A stretch of DNA of 64,000 bases from Fenollaria timonensis (GCF_001457835.1 NZ_LN898230.1:823600-887599), one strand, 5' to 3'. Shown: positions 1-8,656, numbered from the stretch's first letter. Made by a program: numbers and translations. The notes: generated from the sequence alone by a model not told the origin.

Positions 1-14
1 GTCCAACTAAGCAA

Positions 15-42
15 TTAAAAAAGCCACCTAATAAGGCGGCTT
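15..42 (-). terminator. Intrinsic terminator of the CBS-ACT gene, displaced by the IS
   Basis: On the minus strand a 9-bp stem (AAGCCGCCT / AGGTGGCTT, one G-U pair, 4-nt loop) is followed by six T. Without the insertion element it would lie about 20 bases behind the stop codon of the CBS-ACT gene, so it is probably that gene's original terminator. Confidence 0.75.
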
Positions 43-46
43 CAAT

Positions 47-54
47 GATTTTAA
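47..54. repeat. Target-site duplication, left copy
   Basis: GATTTTAA lies immediately outside the left inverted repeat and is repeated exactly at 1539-1546. Eight bases is the usual ISL3-family duplication length. Confidence 0.85.
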
Positions 55-78
55 GGCTCTATGTCAAATATTGGGGAG
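55..78. repeat. Left terminal inverted repeat of the IS
   Basis: It reads GGCTCTAT inward and ends TATTGGGGAG. It pairs with the right-end repeat at 1515-1538 with 18 of 24 identities; the differences lie in the middle. Confidence 0.85.
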
Positions 79-231
79 ACTTATTGATTTAAGTCTCTCT
101 TTTTATGTTAAAACTAACATTTGCACGTTTTTAATTTATATACTTAAAATAACACAAATTTATGTAATTTTTGCATGACTAATAAACCTATATAGGCTTA
201 TTAGGTTTTTATGATGTTTTATATATATATT

Positions 232-1407
232 TTAGTCTAAAAGCATTATTCTTTTTCTGAACCTCTCGAAGTTTCTCATACCAAAGCTGTTTCTTTTTAG
301 TGTCTTTATCTTTGTATGTTTTCCTTCTAGTGCTCCATTTGAATGTTTGTAGTCAAATGAGTTTGTAATTTCATCAGACCAGTTTGTAAAGGCTGTTATA
401 CATGATTTAAACTCTTTAAGTTTTGATTTTTTACATATGTCTATCCATGCGTTTACCTTGTATTGTGCTTGTTCTTTGTTTTTCTGCACTAGAACTTCTT
501 GATAGAAGGATTCTTTTAAGCCATATGCTAGTCTTAGCTCTTCGCTTATCTCTAGCATTAGAGCTGCTTCTCGCTTTTGATCATCATTAAGTTTTGGCAT
601 TGGTTTTGTAAGTATGCTTTTACTTCTTTTTAGGTATATTCTCATTTCTGCTGATGTATCTTTTTGTATTCTCTTTCTTACGTTTTCTAAGCTCCAAGAG
701 ACTTGTCTTACGAAGTGATATTTGTCTGCTATGTGTACTGCGTTTTTAAAGTATGCGTTTTTAACGTTTTTAAATGTTTTTGACATATCGCTAACAAATA
801 TCTTTACATTTTCTCTTTCTTCTTTTGGTATGTTTTTAAAGTATTCAAACAAAATATTTTCTTGCCTACTTTTAACTATGTCTATGATTTCATGTGTTAT
901 GCCATCTAGAAGTGAGCATTGATACTTGTATGAACCGCTGTCGCCTTTAAACTCGTCTATTAAAAGTACTTTTGGAAGACTTTTTCTCTCTACTGATAGG
1001 TAAGATAGGACTCTTGTAACTGTTGATGTGCTTACTGAGTATCTTCTTGATATTGACTTTATTGAGTAAAGTTCTCTAAACTCTCTAGCTATGGATGCTA
1101 CTAGTCTTTTTGTCATGGTCATTTTCTTTGCTACTAGTTCTGTTTTGCTATCAATTCTTTTCCCGCAGCACTTACAGTTGTACCTAGTTTTTCTTAGGTT
1201 TATTATGCATTTTTTACCATGCATCTGTGTATCTTTTATCTTTTGAGTTCTGTGATCATGAACCCAGATATGTTTAGAACCACAGTATGGGCAGCTTTTT
1301 AACTTTTTTGTCTGTGCTTCTATAACTACTACATTTTCACCTTCTTTAAAATTGTTAACAACTACATCTTTACAAGCTAGCAAATTTATGGTATTATATT
1401 CTTGCAC
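232..1407 (-). CDS. ISL3-family transposase
   Basis: Transposase of 391 residues. The N-terminal zinc-finger-like region has two CxxC pairs (CPYCGSKH near residue 40 and CKCCGKR near residue 80). It is followed by a helix-turn-helix (SISRRYSVSTSTVTRVL) and the DDE catalytic domain, with Asp in LIDEFKGD and in FVSDMSK and a likely Glu in SNGALEGKHTKIK near the C terminus. The start is GTG at 1407 because AGGAGG lies 9 bases upstream; an in-frame ATG further up at 1470 lies upstream of the predicted transcription start and lacks a ribosome site. The frame is intact, so the enzyme is probably functional. The start codon lies inside an inverted repeat that may limit translation from read-through RNA. 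Confidence 0.93.
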   Translation of the reverse strand: MQEYNTINLLACKDVVVNNFKEGENVVVIEAQTKKLKSCPYCGSKHIWVHDHRTQKIKDTQMHGKKCIINLRKTRYNCKCCGKRIDSKTELVAKKMTMTKRLVASIAREFRELYSIKSISRRYSVSTSTVTRVLSYLSVERKSLPKVLLIDEFKGDSGSYKYQCSLLDGITHEIIDIVKSRQENILFEYFKNIPKEERENVKIFVSDMSKTFKNVKNAYFKNAVHIADKYHFVRQVSWSLENVRKRIQKDTSAEMRIYLKRSKSILTKPMPKLNDDQKREAALMLEISEELRLAYGLKESFYQEVLVQKNKEQAQYKVNAWIDICKKSKLKEFKSCITAFTNWSDEITNSFDYKHSNGALEGKHTKIKTLKRNSFGMRNFERFRKRIMLLD

Positions 1408-1470
1408 TTGTACACACCTCCTATGTTGTAGTGGTATTTTAAGTATAGGATAAAATGTGTGCAAGTGCAA
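1402..1470 (-). promoter_or_regulatory. Fold-back inverted repeat covering the transposase start codon
   Basis: The arm at 1456-1470 and the arm at 1402-1416 are complementary at 14 of 15 positions. The first arm overlaps the -35 box, upstream of the transcription start; the second contains the GTG start codon. RNA entering from outside would form the hairpin and hide the start codon, while RNA begun at the IS promoter would lack the first arm. The pairing is seen; the function is inferred by analogy with IS10 and IS50. Confidence 0.55.
1442..1470 (-). promoter_or_regulatory. Transposase promoter
   Basis: On the minus strand TTGCAC (1465-1470) and TATACT (1442-1447) are separated by 17 bases. 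Transcription should begin near 1435, about 28 bases before the GTG start. Confidence 0.65.
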
Positions 1471-1514
1471 CTTTTTTTTGTAATTTTATCAAAAAAATAT
1501 CTATTGAGGTTTTA

Positions 1515-1538
1515 CTCCCCAATAGATATTATACAGCC
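1515..1538. repeat. Right terminal inverted repeat of the IS
   Basis: On the minus strand it begins GGCTGTAT and ends TATTGGGGAG, matching the left end at 55-78. Confidence 0.85.
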
Positions 1539-1546
1539 GATTTTAA
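1539..1546. repeat. Target-site duplication, right copy
   Basis: GATTTTAA, identical to 47-54, lies directly outside the right inverted repeat and 7 bases before the stop of the CBS-ACT gene. Confidence 0.85.
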
Positions 1547-1552
1547 TTTATT

Positions 1553-2176
1553 TTACCATTCACCAACTCTTAAGCCAGCTTCAGATAATACTTTAGTGAT
1601 GTTTGTATCATCTTCAACTTCAACTCTTAAGATTACTTTAAGTAGTCCCATAACCTTAGCACTTGTTACAACCATGCTTAAGATATTGATTTTTTGATCT
1701 CTTATAATTCCAGCAAGTCTTGAGATTTGTCCTGGCATATCAAATATGTGAACAACTATTCTCTTGCCTTTGTTAATGCCGAATACTTCACTGAAAGCAT
1801 CAAATATAGCCTTGTGTGTTAGTATACCAGCAAAATTATCTTGCTCATCAAAAACAGCTAAAAATGGTATAGATAGCTTTCCAAGCGCATATGATGCTTG
1901 CTCGATATTTGATGTGATAGATATCTTTTCGTACCTTTGTTCATTAAAATCAGAAACTAATTTTTGTAAAAACTTATCTTTGTCTGTGCAAGACCATTCA
2001 TAATAAGTTCTAAATATTGTTTCTTTGTGTAAAATACCGATTAGCTTGTCACCATCAACAACTGGTAAACTCAAAAAGTCTCCTTCTTCAAACTTTTTGA
2101 TAGCTTCAGCTATAGTTTCGCTTGATTTTACTGTTGTAAGTTTTTCCTTAGGAATCATATAGTTCCTTACGTACAT
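1553..2176 (-). CDS. CBS-pair and ACT domain protein (AcuB-like)
   Basis: A 207-residue cytosolic protein. Two CBS motifs occupy about residues 5-130 (MYVRNYMIPKEKLTTV with LPVVDGDKLIGIL, then FLAVFDEQDNFAGILT). An ACT domain fills about 140-207 (VVHIFDMPGQISRLAGII). CBS pairs bind adenosine nucleotides and ACT domains bind amino acids, so this is likely a sensor or regulatory protein; the regulated target cannot be told. GGGGG lies 7 bases before the ATG. It follows the unknown gene by 11 bases in one transcription unit. The ISL3 element lies 14 bases downstream, between it and its likely terminator. Confidence 0.82.
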   Translation of the reverse strand: MYVRNYMIPKEKLTTVKSSETIAEAIKKFEEGDFLSLPVVDGDKLIGILHKETIFRTYYEWSCTDKDKFLQKLVSDFNEQRYEKISITSNIEQASYALGKLSIPFLAVFDEQDNFAGILTHKAIFDAFSEVFGINKGKRIVVHIFDMPGQISRLAGIIRDQKINILSMVVTSAKVMGLLKVILRVEVEDDTNITKVLSEAGLRVGEW

Positions 2177-2187
2177 AATACTACCCC

Positions 2188-2907
2188 CTATCTGTATCTT
2201 TTTAAAACTCTTTCATTTAATCCGTTCCAATATGCATCTGTATACAAATTGGTACATGTATTTAAAATAAATTTAAATGTTTCTTTATAAATTATCTTTA
2301 AATCTTCTTTAGGAATCATTATGCTTGCAGGATTGATACCATCTCTGTCAAGCTCTAATTGCCTATCTACATATTTGTTCAAGGAATAAGTTTTGTCTTT
2401 AATCACTTTGTTTGAGAATTCATAGACAGTAGCTAGAACTTTTCCTCTCTTTTTCTCTTCTTTTATTAATTCACTTCTTAGTCTCTTCTTAAAATTCCTT
2501 ACGTCTCTGTTTACGTTCTTGAATTGAAACAAATACTTTTTATTTGCCAAATCGCTGCTCTTGTAAAATTTAAGCGCTTCTTTTTCTAAAGCGTTTGCTA
2601 ACTTAGCGTTGTTGAAGCCTTGGATATATCCATCTAGGTAGATGTAGAGCTCCAATCTATTGATGTCTTCGTGTATTTGCAAGGACAATGATCTGGATAC
2701 GCAGTGAGCATCTGATCTGTAGGCTATGGCTTTTGCAATTTTATTCCTTAGTATACCCATTGAAATATACTTTGGAAATATATTTTGCACTCCCATGTTA
2801 ATATCGTAGAAGCTCATTAAGGACTTAAGCGAATCTATGTCACCTCTATAAAGAAAATTGCGTTTTAATCCAACACAGATATGAGATTTAGAAATCTCAA
2901 CTTGCAT
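2188..2907 (-). CDS. Uncharacterised 239-residue protein
   Basis: I do not recognise the family. The protein is soluble-looking, with no signal peptide or membrane segment, and rich in Lys, Asp and Asn. A central helical, charged stretch (about residues 110-160, e.g. NVNRDVRNFKKRLRSELIKEEKKRG) is followed by a C-terminal helical part ending in Arg/Lys. A GGAGG lies 8 bases before the ATG and a TATAAT sits upstream. It is the first gene of a two-gene unit with the CBS-ACT protein, so it may be linked to the signal sensed there. No catalytic motif is evident. Confidence 0.7.
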   Translation of the reverse strand: MQVEISKSHICVGLKRNFLYRGDIDSLKSLMSFYDINMGVQNIFPKYISMGILRNKIAKAIAYRSDAHCVSRSLSLQIHEDINRLELYIYLDGYIQGFNNAKLANALEKEALKFYKSSDLANKKYLFQFKNVNRDVRNFKKRLRSELIKEEKKRGKVLATVYEFSNKVIKDKTYSLNKYVDRQLELDRDGINPASIMIPKEDLKIIYKETFKFILNTCTNLYTDAYWNGLNERVLKRYR

Positions 2908-2934
2908 TTTCTTACCTCCATTAATCTTATTTCA

Positions 2935-2940
2935 ATTATA
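2935..2940 (-). promoter_or_regulatory. Likely -10 box for the unknown/CBS-ACT operon
   Basis: TATAAT on the minus strand, 28 bases before the start codon. No good -35 hexamer is seen at 16-18 bases, so this is tentative. Confidence 0.4.
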
Positions 2941-3049
2941 CTACATTTTCGAGTGAAAATATATTAAGAAAAAATAATTAAGTTATGTCGAAAATTTAAC
3001 AATTAACATAGGCTTGATGTGTACTTGATTAAAAACTTTTTATTTTCTT

Positions 3050-3565
3050 CTACTCATTTAATAAATTTTGATATTCTTCAAAAAATTTATAATTATTAAG
3101 GCTTATATAAATTTTTTCTATAGTAGAGTCATTATTTTGAAGATATGACTTTATTGCGCTAATAGCAATCTTGCTCGCTTCTTTAATGTCCGTAGCAAAG
3201 GCTCCGCATGAAATTGCTGGTATGGCTATCGTCTTGATCTTGTATTCATCAGCAAGACTTAGTAAATTAAGGTAAGTCTTTTCTAAAAGCTGATACTTTT
3301 TCTTATTTGAGTCCATAGGGCCAACTACATGTATGATGTAATCATTTTTAAGTTTGTGCGCCCGTGTAATTTTGGCTCCGCTTGTGTATGTGCCAGCAAG
3401 CTTCACTGTGTCATCTAGAAGCTCTTCGCCATCGTTTTGGTGTATCAGTCCATCTAGTCCGCCACCTCCTAATAAGGAGTTGTTCGCGGGATTCACTATG
3501 CATTCTACATCTAAATCAAATATATCTTTATAAATGGCTTGTACTTCGCAAGAATTAATTATCAT
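3050..3565 (-). CDS. Macrodomain protein (ADP-ribose / O-acetyl-ADP-ribose binding)
   Basis: A single macrodomain of 171 residues. It has the family signatures [19 protein letters not shown] (residues 21-39), the conserved VGPM turn, and [10 protein letters not shown] in the phosphate-binding loop. Such proteins remove ADP-ribose from proteins or hydrolyse O-acetyl-ADP-ribose; the substrate here is unknown. The ATG overlaps the pepT stop codon (ATGA), so translation is coupled to PepT. The pairing with a peptidase has no obvious biochemical reason. Confidence 0.9.
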   Translation of the reverse strand: MIINSCEVQAIYKDIFDLDVECIVNPANNSLLGGGGLDGLIHQNDGEELLDDTVKLAGTYTSGAKITRAHKLKNDYIIHVVGPMDSNKKKYQLLEKTYLNLLSLADEYKIKTIAIPAISCGAFATDIKEASKIAISAIKSYLQNNDSTIEKIYISLNNYKFFEEYQNLLNE

Positions 3566-4779
3566 ACAAGCTTAACTAGTTCAACTACTGTTTTAAAAGC
3601 CTTTTCCATTGATTGTATAGAAACGTACTCATACCTTCCGTGGTAGTTCATACCGCCTGTGAAGATGTTTGGACAAGGAAGACCCATAAATGAAAGTCTT
3701 GCGCCATCTGTTCCGCCTCTAACTTGTGTAACCATTGGCTCAACGCCTGCGTTTACCATAGCTTTTTTAGCTAGTTCAACTATTTCTAGTCTTGGCTCTA
3801 TCTTTTCATACATATTGTAATAAGAGTCTTTAATGTCTAGTTCCATTGCTTCATTATATTTGTAGTTAATGTAGTCTTGAGCGTCTTTCATTAAGCACTT
3901 CTTTGATGCAAAGCCTTCTTTAGTGAAGTCTCTGATGATGTAGTGCATTTGTGTTTCTTCTACTGTGCCTTTTATATTTGTTAGTAGTATAAAGCCTTCG
4001 TAGCCTTCTGTATACTCTGGTCTTTCGTTAACTGGTAGCATAGCGTTATATTCCATCGCTACTAATTGTGAATTTATCATCTTGTTCTTTGCTGAACCTG
4101 GATGAACGTTTCTACCCTTTATAGTAATCTTAGCAGATGCTGCATTGAAGTTTTCATACTCTATCTCTCCAAGTGGTCCGCCGTCAATAGTGAAGGCATA
4201 ATCTGCACCAAATTTCTTAACGTCAAACAAATCTGCACCTCTACCAATTTCTTCGTCTGGTGTAAAAGCAATTCTAATCTTGCCGTGCTTTATATCTGGA
4301 TTTTTGATGAAGTATTCCATAGCTGTAACTATTTCAGCAACGCCTGCCTTATCGTCAGCGCCTAATAATGTAGTTCCATCAGTTACTATTAGGTCGTCTC
4401 CTACGTAATCATTTAGCTCTGGGAAGTCATTTGGACTTAGAATAATGTTTTCTTCTTCATTAAGAACTATGTCCTTGCCATCGTATTTTTCAACGATTCT
4501 TGGCTTAACATTCTCCCCGCTCATATCAGGTGAAGTATCCATGTGCGCTATAAGGCCTAGTACGTCCTTCTCTTCATCTGTATTTGCTGGAAGTGTGGCA
4601 TATAGATAAGCGTGCTCATCAAGCTCAACATCTTCCAAACCTAATTCAATAAGTTCATCTCTTAATTTCTTTGCAAATTCCATAATCTTCGGACTGCTTG
4701 GGCAATTTGGAGACTCCTCGTCTGATTTAGTATCAATCTTTGCGTATTTAATAAAACGATCTACTAAGATATCTTTCAT
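3562..4779 (-). CDS. Peptidase T (tripeptide aminopeptidase)
   Basis: M20-family zinc metallopeptidase of 405 residues that removes the N-terminal residue from tripeptides in the cytosol. Metal and catalytic residues are visible: the HMDTSPD motif (His, Asp) near residue 80, [10 protein letters not shown] near 140, [11 protein letters not shown] near 175 with the Glu-Glu pair, and GGTDGARLS near 355. The length matches the family. AAAGGAG lies 7 bases before the ATG. It fits a proteolytic, amino-acid-fermenting life and is co-transcribed with the macrodomain gene. Confidence 0.96.
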   Translation of the reverse strand: MKDILVDRFIKYAKIDTKSDEESPNCPSSPKIMEFAKKLRDELIELGLEDVELDEHAYLYATLPANTDEEKDVLGLIAHMDTSPDMSGENVKPRIVEKYDGKDIVLNEEENIILSPNDFPELNDYVGDDLIVTDGTTLLGADDKAGVAEIVTAMEYFIKNPDIKHGKIRIAFTPDEEIGRGADLFDVKKFGADYAFTIDGGPLGEIEYENFNAASAKITIKGRNVHPGSAKNKMINSQLVAMEYNAMLPVNERPEYTEGYEGFILLTNIKGTVEETQMHYIIRDFTKEGFASKKCLMKDAQDYINYKYNEAMELDIKDSYYNMYEKIEPRLEIVELAKKAMVNAGVEPMVTQVRGGTDGARLSFMGLPCPNIFTGGMNYHGRYEYVSIQSMEKAFKTVVELVKLV

Positions 4780-4814
4780 AAAATCACTCCTTTATTGATT
4801 CTTACCCATTTAAG

Positions 4815-4845
4815 CAAAAAAATAACAAGCAAAACGCCTGTTATT
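4815..4845 (-). terminator. Intrinsic terminator behind ogt
   Basis: On the minus strand AATAACAGGC and GCTTGTTATT form a 10-bp stem (one G-U pair) around a GTTTT loop, followed by a run of T. Confidence 0.8.
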
Positions 4846-4862
4846 GTATATTTCAAATATTA

Positions 4863-5360
4863 TTATTTGTACTTTTCTTCTAGTTCAAGAAGTGCCTTCT
4901 TTATATCATTACCATCCGAATAATTATAATAACCAGCTTCATTCATCATAACGACTCTGTGGCAAGGTATAATTATAACTATAGTGTTGCCTCTGCATGT
5001 TGCGCCAACGCCACGCGAATATGTTTTCTTGCCAAGCTTAAGTGCAATGTCTCCATATGTACATCTTTCTCCATAGCCTATGTTTTTGATCTCTTTCAAA
5101 GCTCTCTCTTGGAACTCTTTTGCCTTCACTCTTATAGGTATGTCGAAGTCTTTTCTCTCGCCTTTAAAGTACTCATCAAGCTGTTTAACTGTTCTATCTA
5201 TAATTTCGTTCTTCTCTTTTTTGCTACCATATATGCCTTGATGGCCAAAACGTAAATATACGAGCGCATCCTCTTCGGCAGCTGCAGTCATCTCGCCAAG
5301 AGGTGTTTCAAAATGATGTATGTAATATGTTTTATTTTTATCAAAATAGTTCGTGATCAT
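4863..5360 (-). CDS. Methylated-DNA--protein-cysteine methyltransferase
   Basis: Suicide DNA repair enzyme of 165 residues that takes methyl groups from O6-methylguanine onto its own cysteine. The active-site motif IIPCHRVV is at about residues 129-136. The preceding wing carries the helix-turn-helix-like RGVGATCRGNT. GGGAG lies 8 bases before the ATG. It has its own consensus promoter and terminator, so it is a single-gene unit. Confidence 0.95.
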   Translation of the reverse strand: MITNYFDKNKTYYIHHFETPLGEMTAAAEEDALVYLRFGHQGIYGSKKEKNEIIDRTVKQLDEYFKGERKDFDIPIRVKAKEFQERALKEIKNIGYGERCTYGDIALKLGKKTYSRGVGATCRGNTIVIIIPCHRVVMMNEAGYYNYSDGNDIKKALLELEEKYK

Positions 5361-5380
5361 CTAATCATCTCCCGAGTACA

Positions 5381-5409
5381 ATTATATTACATTATATATG
5401 CCCTGTCAA
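5381..5409 (-). promoter_or_regulatory. Promoter of ogt
   Basis: Perfect TTGACA (5404-5409) and TATAAT (5381-5386) with a 17-base spacer on the minus strand; the start codon follows 20 bases after the -10 box. Confidence 0.85.
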
Positions 5410-5511
5410 TATCTAATAATTAAAACTAGATAAATTTATTAATTTTATTTACAAAAGTAAATAGTATCTTAATAAGACCTAGCTACTTGAGTCGAAATAT
5501 ACTTATAGACA

Positions 5512-5541
5512 TAAAATAAGGCGAGTATTAACCCGCCTTAT
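5512..5541 (-). terminator. Intrinsic terminator behind ppdK
   Basis: An 8-bp stem ATAAGGCG / CGCCTTAT around a 10-base loop, followed by TTTTA on the minus strand, 20 bases behind the ppdK stop. Confidence 0.75.
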
Positions 5542-5560
5542 CGTAAATTATTATTCTTAA

Positions 5561-8188
5561 TTATTTATTTTTTCTCTTGATGCTTGCTTGAGCTGCTGCT
5601 AGTCTTGCGATTGGTACTCTATATGGTGAGCAGCTTACGTAGTCAAGTCCGATTGCGTCGCAGAACTCGATTGATCTAGGATCTCCACCGTGTTCACCGC
5701 ATATTCCTACGTGTATATCAGGTCTTGTTTGTCTACCAAGCTTAGTACCCATGTCAAGTAGTTTGCCAACGCCTTCTGTATCTAATGAGTCGAATGGACT
5801 TCTTTCGTAGATACCATGATCAAGGTATGCGTTAACAAACTTACCATAGTCGTCTCTTGAGTAGCCCCAAGTCATTTGAGTCATATCGTTTGTACCAAAG
5901 CTGAAGAATTCTGCTTCTTTTGCGATTTCATCAGCAAGTAGTGCTGCTCTTGGCACTTCAACCATAGTACCGATTTCGTAATCAAGCTTCTTGTTCTTTT
6001 CTTCGAATACTTTATTTATTTCTTCTACTAATTCTTCTTTAACAAATACAAGTTCTTTTAACTCGCCTATTAATGGAATCATAATCATAGGTTTGATATC
6101 TTTTTTGATTTCTTCGCTTACGTTTATAGCTGCTTCTATAATAGCTCTAACTTGCATTCTATAAATTTCTGGCCATGTTACACATAGTCTACATCCTCTG
6201 TGACCAAGCATTGGGTTAAACTCTTTCATATCTTCGATTCTGTCTTCAATGACTTGAGTTGTAATACCCATATCTTTAGCTAGGCTTTCGATATCTTCAT
6301 CAGTCTTTGGAAGGAACTCATGTAGAGGTGGGTCAAGTAATCTTATTACTACGCCTTTATCTTCCATGACCTTGAATATGCCTTCAAAGTCGCCTCTTTG
6401 ATAAGGAAGAAGTTTTTCAAGTGCTTTTTCTCTTTCTTCAAGTGTTTTAGAAAGTATCATCTTTCTAACTTGGAAGATTCTCTTGTCATCGAAGAACATG
6501 TGTTCTGTTCTGCAAAGACCTATGCCTTGCGCACCAAAATCAAGCGCTTGCTTTGCATCTCTTGGGTTATCTGCATTTGCTTTTACTTCTAGAGTTCTAA
6601 ATTCATCAGCCCATTCCATAAACTTAGCAAAATTACCGCTTAGTTCAGGAGTAACCTTTTTGATTTCTCCTAGGTATACATAACCTGTTGAACCGTCTAT
6701 AGAGATAGTGTCTCCTTCTTTGATTTCGCCGCCATTGTATCTTATAACTTTATCATCTTCATCAACTCTTAGTTCAGAGCAGCCTGCAACACAGCACTTA
6801 CCCATACCTCTAGCAACTACAGCAGCGTGTGATGTCATACCGCCTCTAGCTGTTAGTATGCCTTCTGCATAAGCCATACCATCAATATCTTCTGGAGATG
6901 TTTCTTCTCTTACTAAGATAGTCTTAACGTTATTATTATGATATTCAACAACCTTATCCGGTGAGAACACTACAACGCCTGATGCAGCACCTGGTGAAGC
7001 TGGAAGGCCTTTTGTAATTTCTGTTTTACTTAAAACGTCTTTTTCTTCGAATGTTGGGTGAAGAATTTGATCAATTGATTTTGGTTCAATTCTTAAGATT
7101 GCTTCTTCTTTGCTTATTAAACCTTCATTCACTTGATCAACAGCTATATTTATAGCTGCCTTTGTAGTTCTCTTACCATTTCTACATTGAAGCATAAAAA
7201 GTTTGCCATTTTCAACTGTAAATTCAATGTCTTGCATATCTTTATAGTGTTTTTCTAGCTTTTCAACAGTTTCTTTGAACTCTTTATAAACTCTTGGCAA
7301 TTCATTTTCAAGTCTAGCAATAGGTTCTGGTGTTCTAACGCCTGCAACAACGTCTTCGCCTTGAGCATCGATTAAAAATTCACCGAATAAAACGTTTTCA
7401 CCTGTAGCTGGGTTTCTTGTGAAAGCAACACCAGTACCAGAGTTCATGCCCATGTTACCAAATACCATCTCTTGAACGTTAACAGCTGTGCCAAGTGTAT
7501 CAGAAATTTCATTAAGCTTTCTGTATGTCTTAGCTCTTGGTGTGTTCCAAGACATGAATACAGCTTTAACTGCGTTAAATAATTGAACGTTTGGATCTTG
7601 TGGGAAGTCTTCTCCAATGTATTTTTTGTAAATTGTCTTATATTCTTTTACAATTTCTTTTAAGTCGTCAGTATCTAAATCGATATCTGCTTCGATATTT
7701 CTTTTTTCTTTTTGTTTATTTAATATTTTTTCAAATTCAGCTTTTGGGATACCCATGGCAACATCTGAAAACATTTGAATAAATCTTCTGTAACTGTCAT
7801 AGGCAAATCTTTCGTTATTAGTCTTCTTTGCAAGTCCTTCAACTGTCACATCGTTTAAACCAAGATTTAATATAGTATCCATCATGCCTGGCATTGATAT
7901 CTTCGCTCCACTTCTTACTGAGAATAGTAGCGGATTTTCTTTGTCTGAAAAGCCCTTATTAGTGATCTTTTCAACATTTGCAATACCATTTCTAATTTCT
8001 TCCTTTAAATCTTGCCATAGTTCTTCATTTTCTTCGTAAAACCTGTTGCACGCTTCAGTTGTAATTGTAAATCCGTTAGGTACTGGTAGGCCTAAATTAG
8101 TCATTTCAGCTAAGTTAGCTCCCTTGCCTCCTAACAAATCTCTCATATCTTTATTGCCTTCTTTAAAGCTATAAACATACTTTTCCAT
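5561..8188 (-). CDS. Pyruvate, phosphate dikinase
   Basis: Interconverts pyruvate + ATP + Pi and PEP + AMP + PPi (875 residues, full length). Order of domains: N-terminal ATP-grasp (about 1-340, with GGKGANLAEM and SVRSGAKISMPGMMDT), the swivelling phosphohistidine domain (TARGGMTSHAAVVARG, catalytic His near 454), and the C-terminal PEP/pyruvate barrel (GTNDMTQMTWGYSRDD, then GICGEHGGDP with the catalytic Cys). AGGAGG is 6 bases from the ATG. It lies 21 bases behind the gene for a regulator of the same enzyme. With serine dehydratase nearby, it links amino-acid-derived pyruvate to PEP. Confidence 0.97.
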   Translation of the reverse strand: MEKYVYSFKEGNKDMRDLLGGKGANLAEMTNLGLPVPNGFTITTEACNRFYEENEELWQDLKEEIRNGIANVEKITNKGFSDKENPLLFSVRSGAKISMPGMMDTILNLGLNDVTVEGLAKKTNNERFAYDSYRRFIQMFSDVAMGIPKAEFEKILNKQKEKRNIEADIDLDTDDLKEIVKEYKTIYKKYIGEDFPQDPNVQLFNAVKAVFMSWNTPRAKTYRKLNEISDTLGTAVNVQEMVFGNMGMNSGTGVAFTRNPATGENVLFGEFLIDAQGEDVVAGVRTPEPIARLENELPRVYKEFKETVEKLEKHYKDMQDIEFTVENGKLFMLQCRNGKRTTKAAINIAVDQVNEGLISKEEAILRIEPKSIDQILHPTFEEKDVLSKTEITKGLPASPGAASGVVVFSPDKVVEYHNNNVKTILVREETSPEDIDGMAYAEGILTARGGMTSHAAVVARGMGKCCVAGCSELRVDEDDKVIRYNGGEIKEGDTISIDGSTGYVYLGEIKKVTPELSGNFAKFMEWADEFRTLEVKANADNPRDAKQALDFGAQGIGLCRTEHMFFDDKRIFQVRKMILSKTLEEREKALEKLLPYQRGDFEGIFKVMEDKGVVIRLLDPPLHEFLPKTDEDIESLAKDMGITTQVIEDRIEDMKEFNPMLGHRGCRLCVTWPEIYRMQVRAIIEAAINVSEEIKKDIKPMIMIPLIGELKELVFVKEELVEEINKVFEEKNKKLDYEIGTMVEVPRAALLADEIAKEAEFFSFGTNDMTQMTWGYSRDDYGKFVNAYLDHGIYERSPFDSLDTEGVGKLLDMGTKLGRQTRPDIHVGICGEHGGDPRSIEFCDAIGLDYVSCSPYRVPIARLAAAQASIKRKNK

Positions 8189-8209
8189 CTGTATCCTCCT
8201 ATTGCTTAT

Positions 8210-8656
8210 TTAATTTTGAAGATATCTAACTATAGTGCTAGATACTTCTTCTATAGATTTTCCATACATAGATATAACAAATATGCCTAATTTACTATAG
8301 ATCTCACGAGCGTATTCATTTTCATAAAATACTCTCTCAAGCGATGAGTAATTAGATACACCTGTTATGCCTAGGTCTTTGTCTCTTTCCTTCCTTATCT
8401 TGGATAAATACTCCTCATCTTGTATTAGGCCAATCATTTTTGACTTGTCTAAGTCCTTAATCACATCAAATTGGTCGACCTCTGGTACAAGTGGTATATT
8501 TATCGCGTTTAATCCTAAAGACGCAAGATAATAACAAAGAGGTGTCTTACCTGACCTCGATGGTCCTAAGATAATAACATCTGCACTTGATATATTGTCA
8601 AATGTTTTGCCGTCATCATTGTCAATTGCATAAGCAAAAGATTTATTTACATCCAT
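8210..8656 (-). CDS. Half-length PPDK regulatory protein (kinase/pyrophosphorylase, DUF299)
   Basis: The 148 residues match the C-terminal half of the PPDK regulatory protein family, which inactivates PPDK by ADP-dependent phosphorylation and reactivates it by Pi-dependent removal. Visible are the P-loop GPSRSGKTPLCYYLA (residues 31-45), the LVPEVDQF segment, RKERDKDLGI and SSLERVFYE. Family members are about 270 residues with the P-loop near 150, so roughly the first 120 residues are absent. The gene has its own promoter, an AGGTGG ribosome site and an ATG, so this is not a simple break. It precedes ppdK in one operon, which supports the role. Whether both activities survive is unknown. Confidence 0.82.
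   Translation of the reverse strand: MDVNKSFAYAIDNDDGKTFDNISSADVIILGPSRSGKTPLCYYLASLGLNAINIPLVPEVDQFDVIKDLDKSKMIGLIQDEEYLSKIRKERDKDLGITGVSNYSSLERVFYENEYAREIYSKLGIFVISMYGKSIEEVSSTIVRYLQN

Larger units (their letters stand above)
55..1538 (-). mobile_element. Complete ISL3-family insertion sequence (1484 bp)
   Basis: The element is bounded by 24-bp imperfect terminal inverted repeats at 55-78 and 1515-1538. They match at 18 of 24 positions, beginning GGCT and ending TATTGGGGAG. An exact 8-bp duplication, GATTTTAA, flanks it. It holds one intact transposase gene with its own promoter. It is inserted just behind the CBS-ACT gene, in the same orientation, separating that gene from its terminator. 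Intact ends, gene and duplication indicate a fairly recent, possibly active insertion. Confidence 0.9.

Noticed and set aside
1408-1470. Upstream ATG start for the transposase
   Set aside because: No ribosome site, and it would begin at the -35 box, upstream of the expected transcript start.
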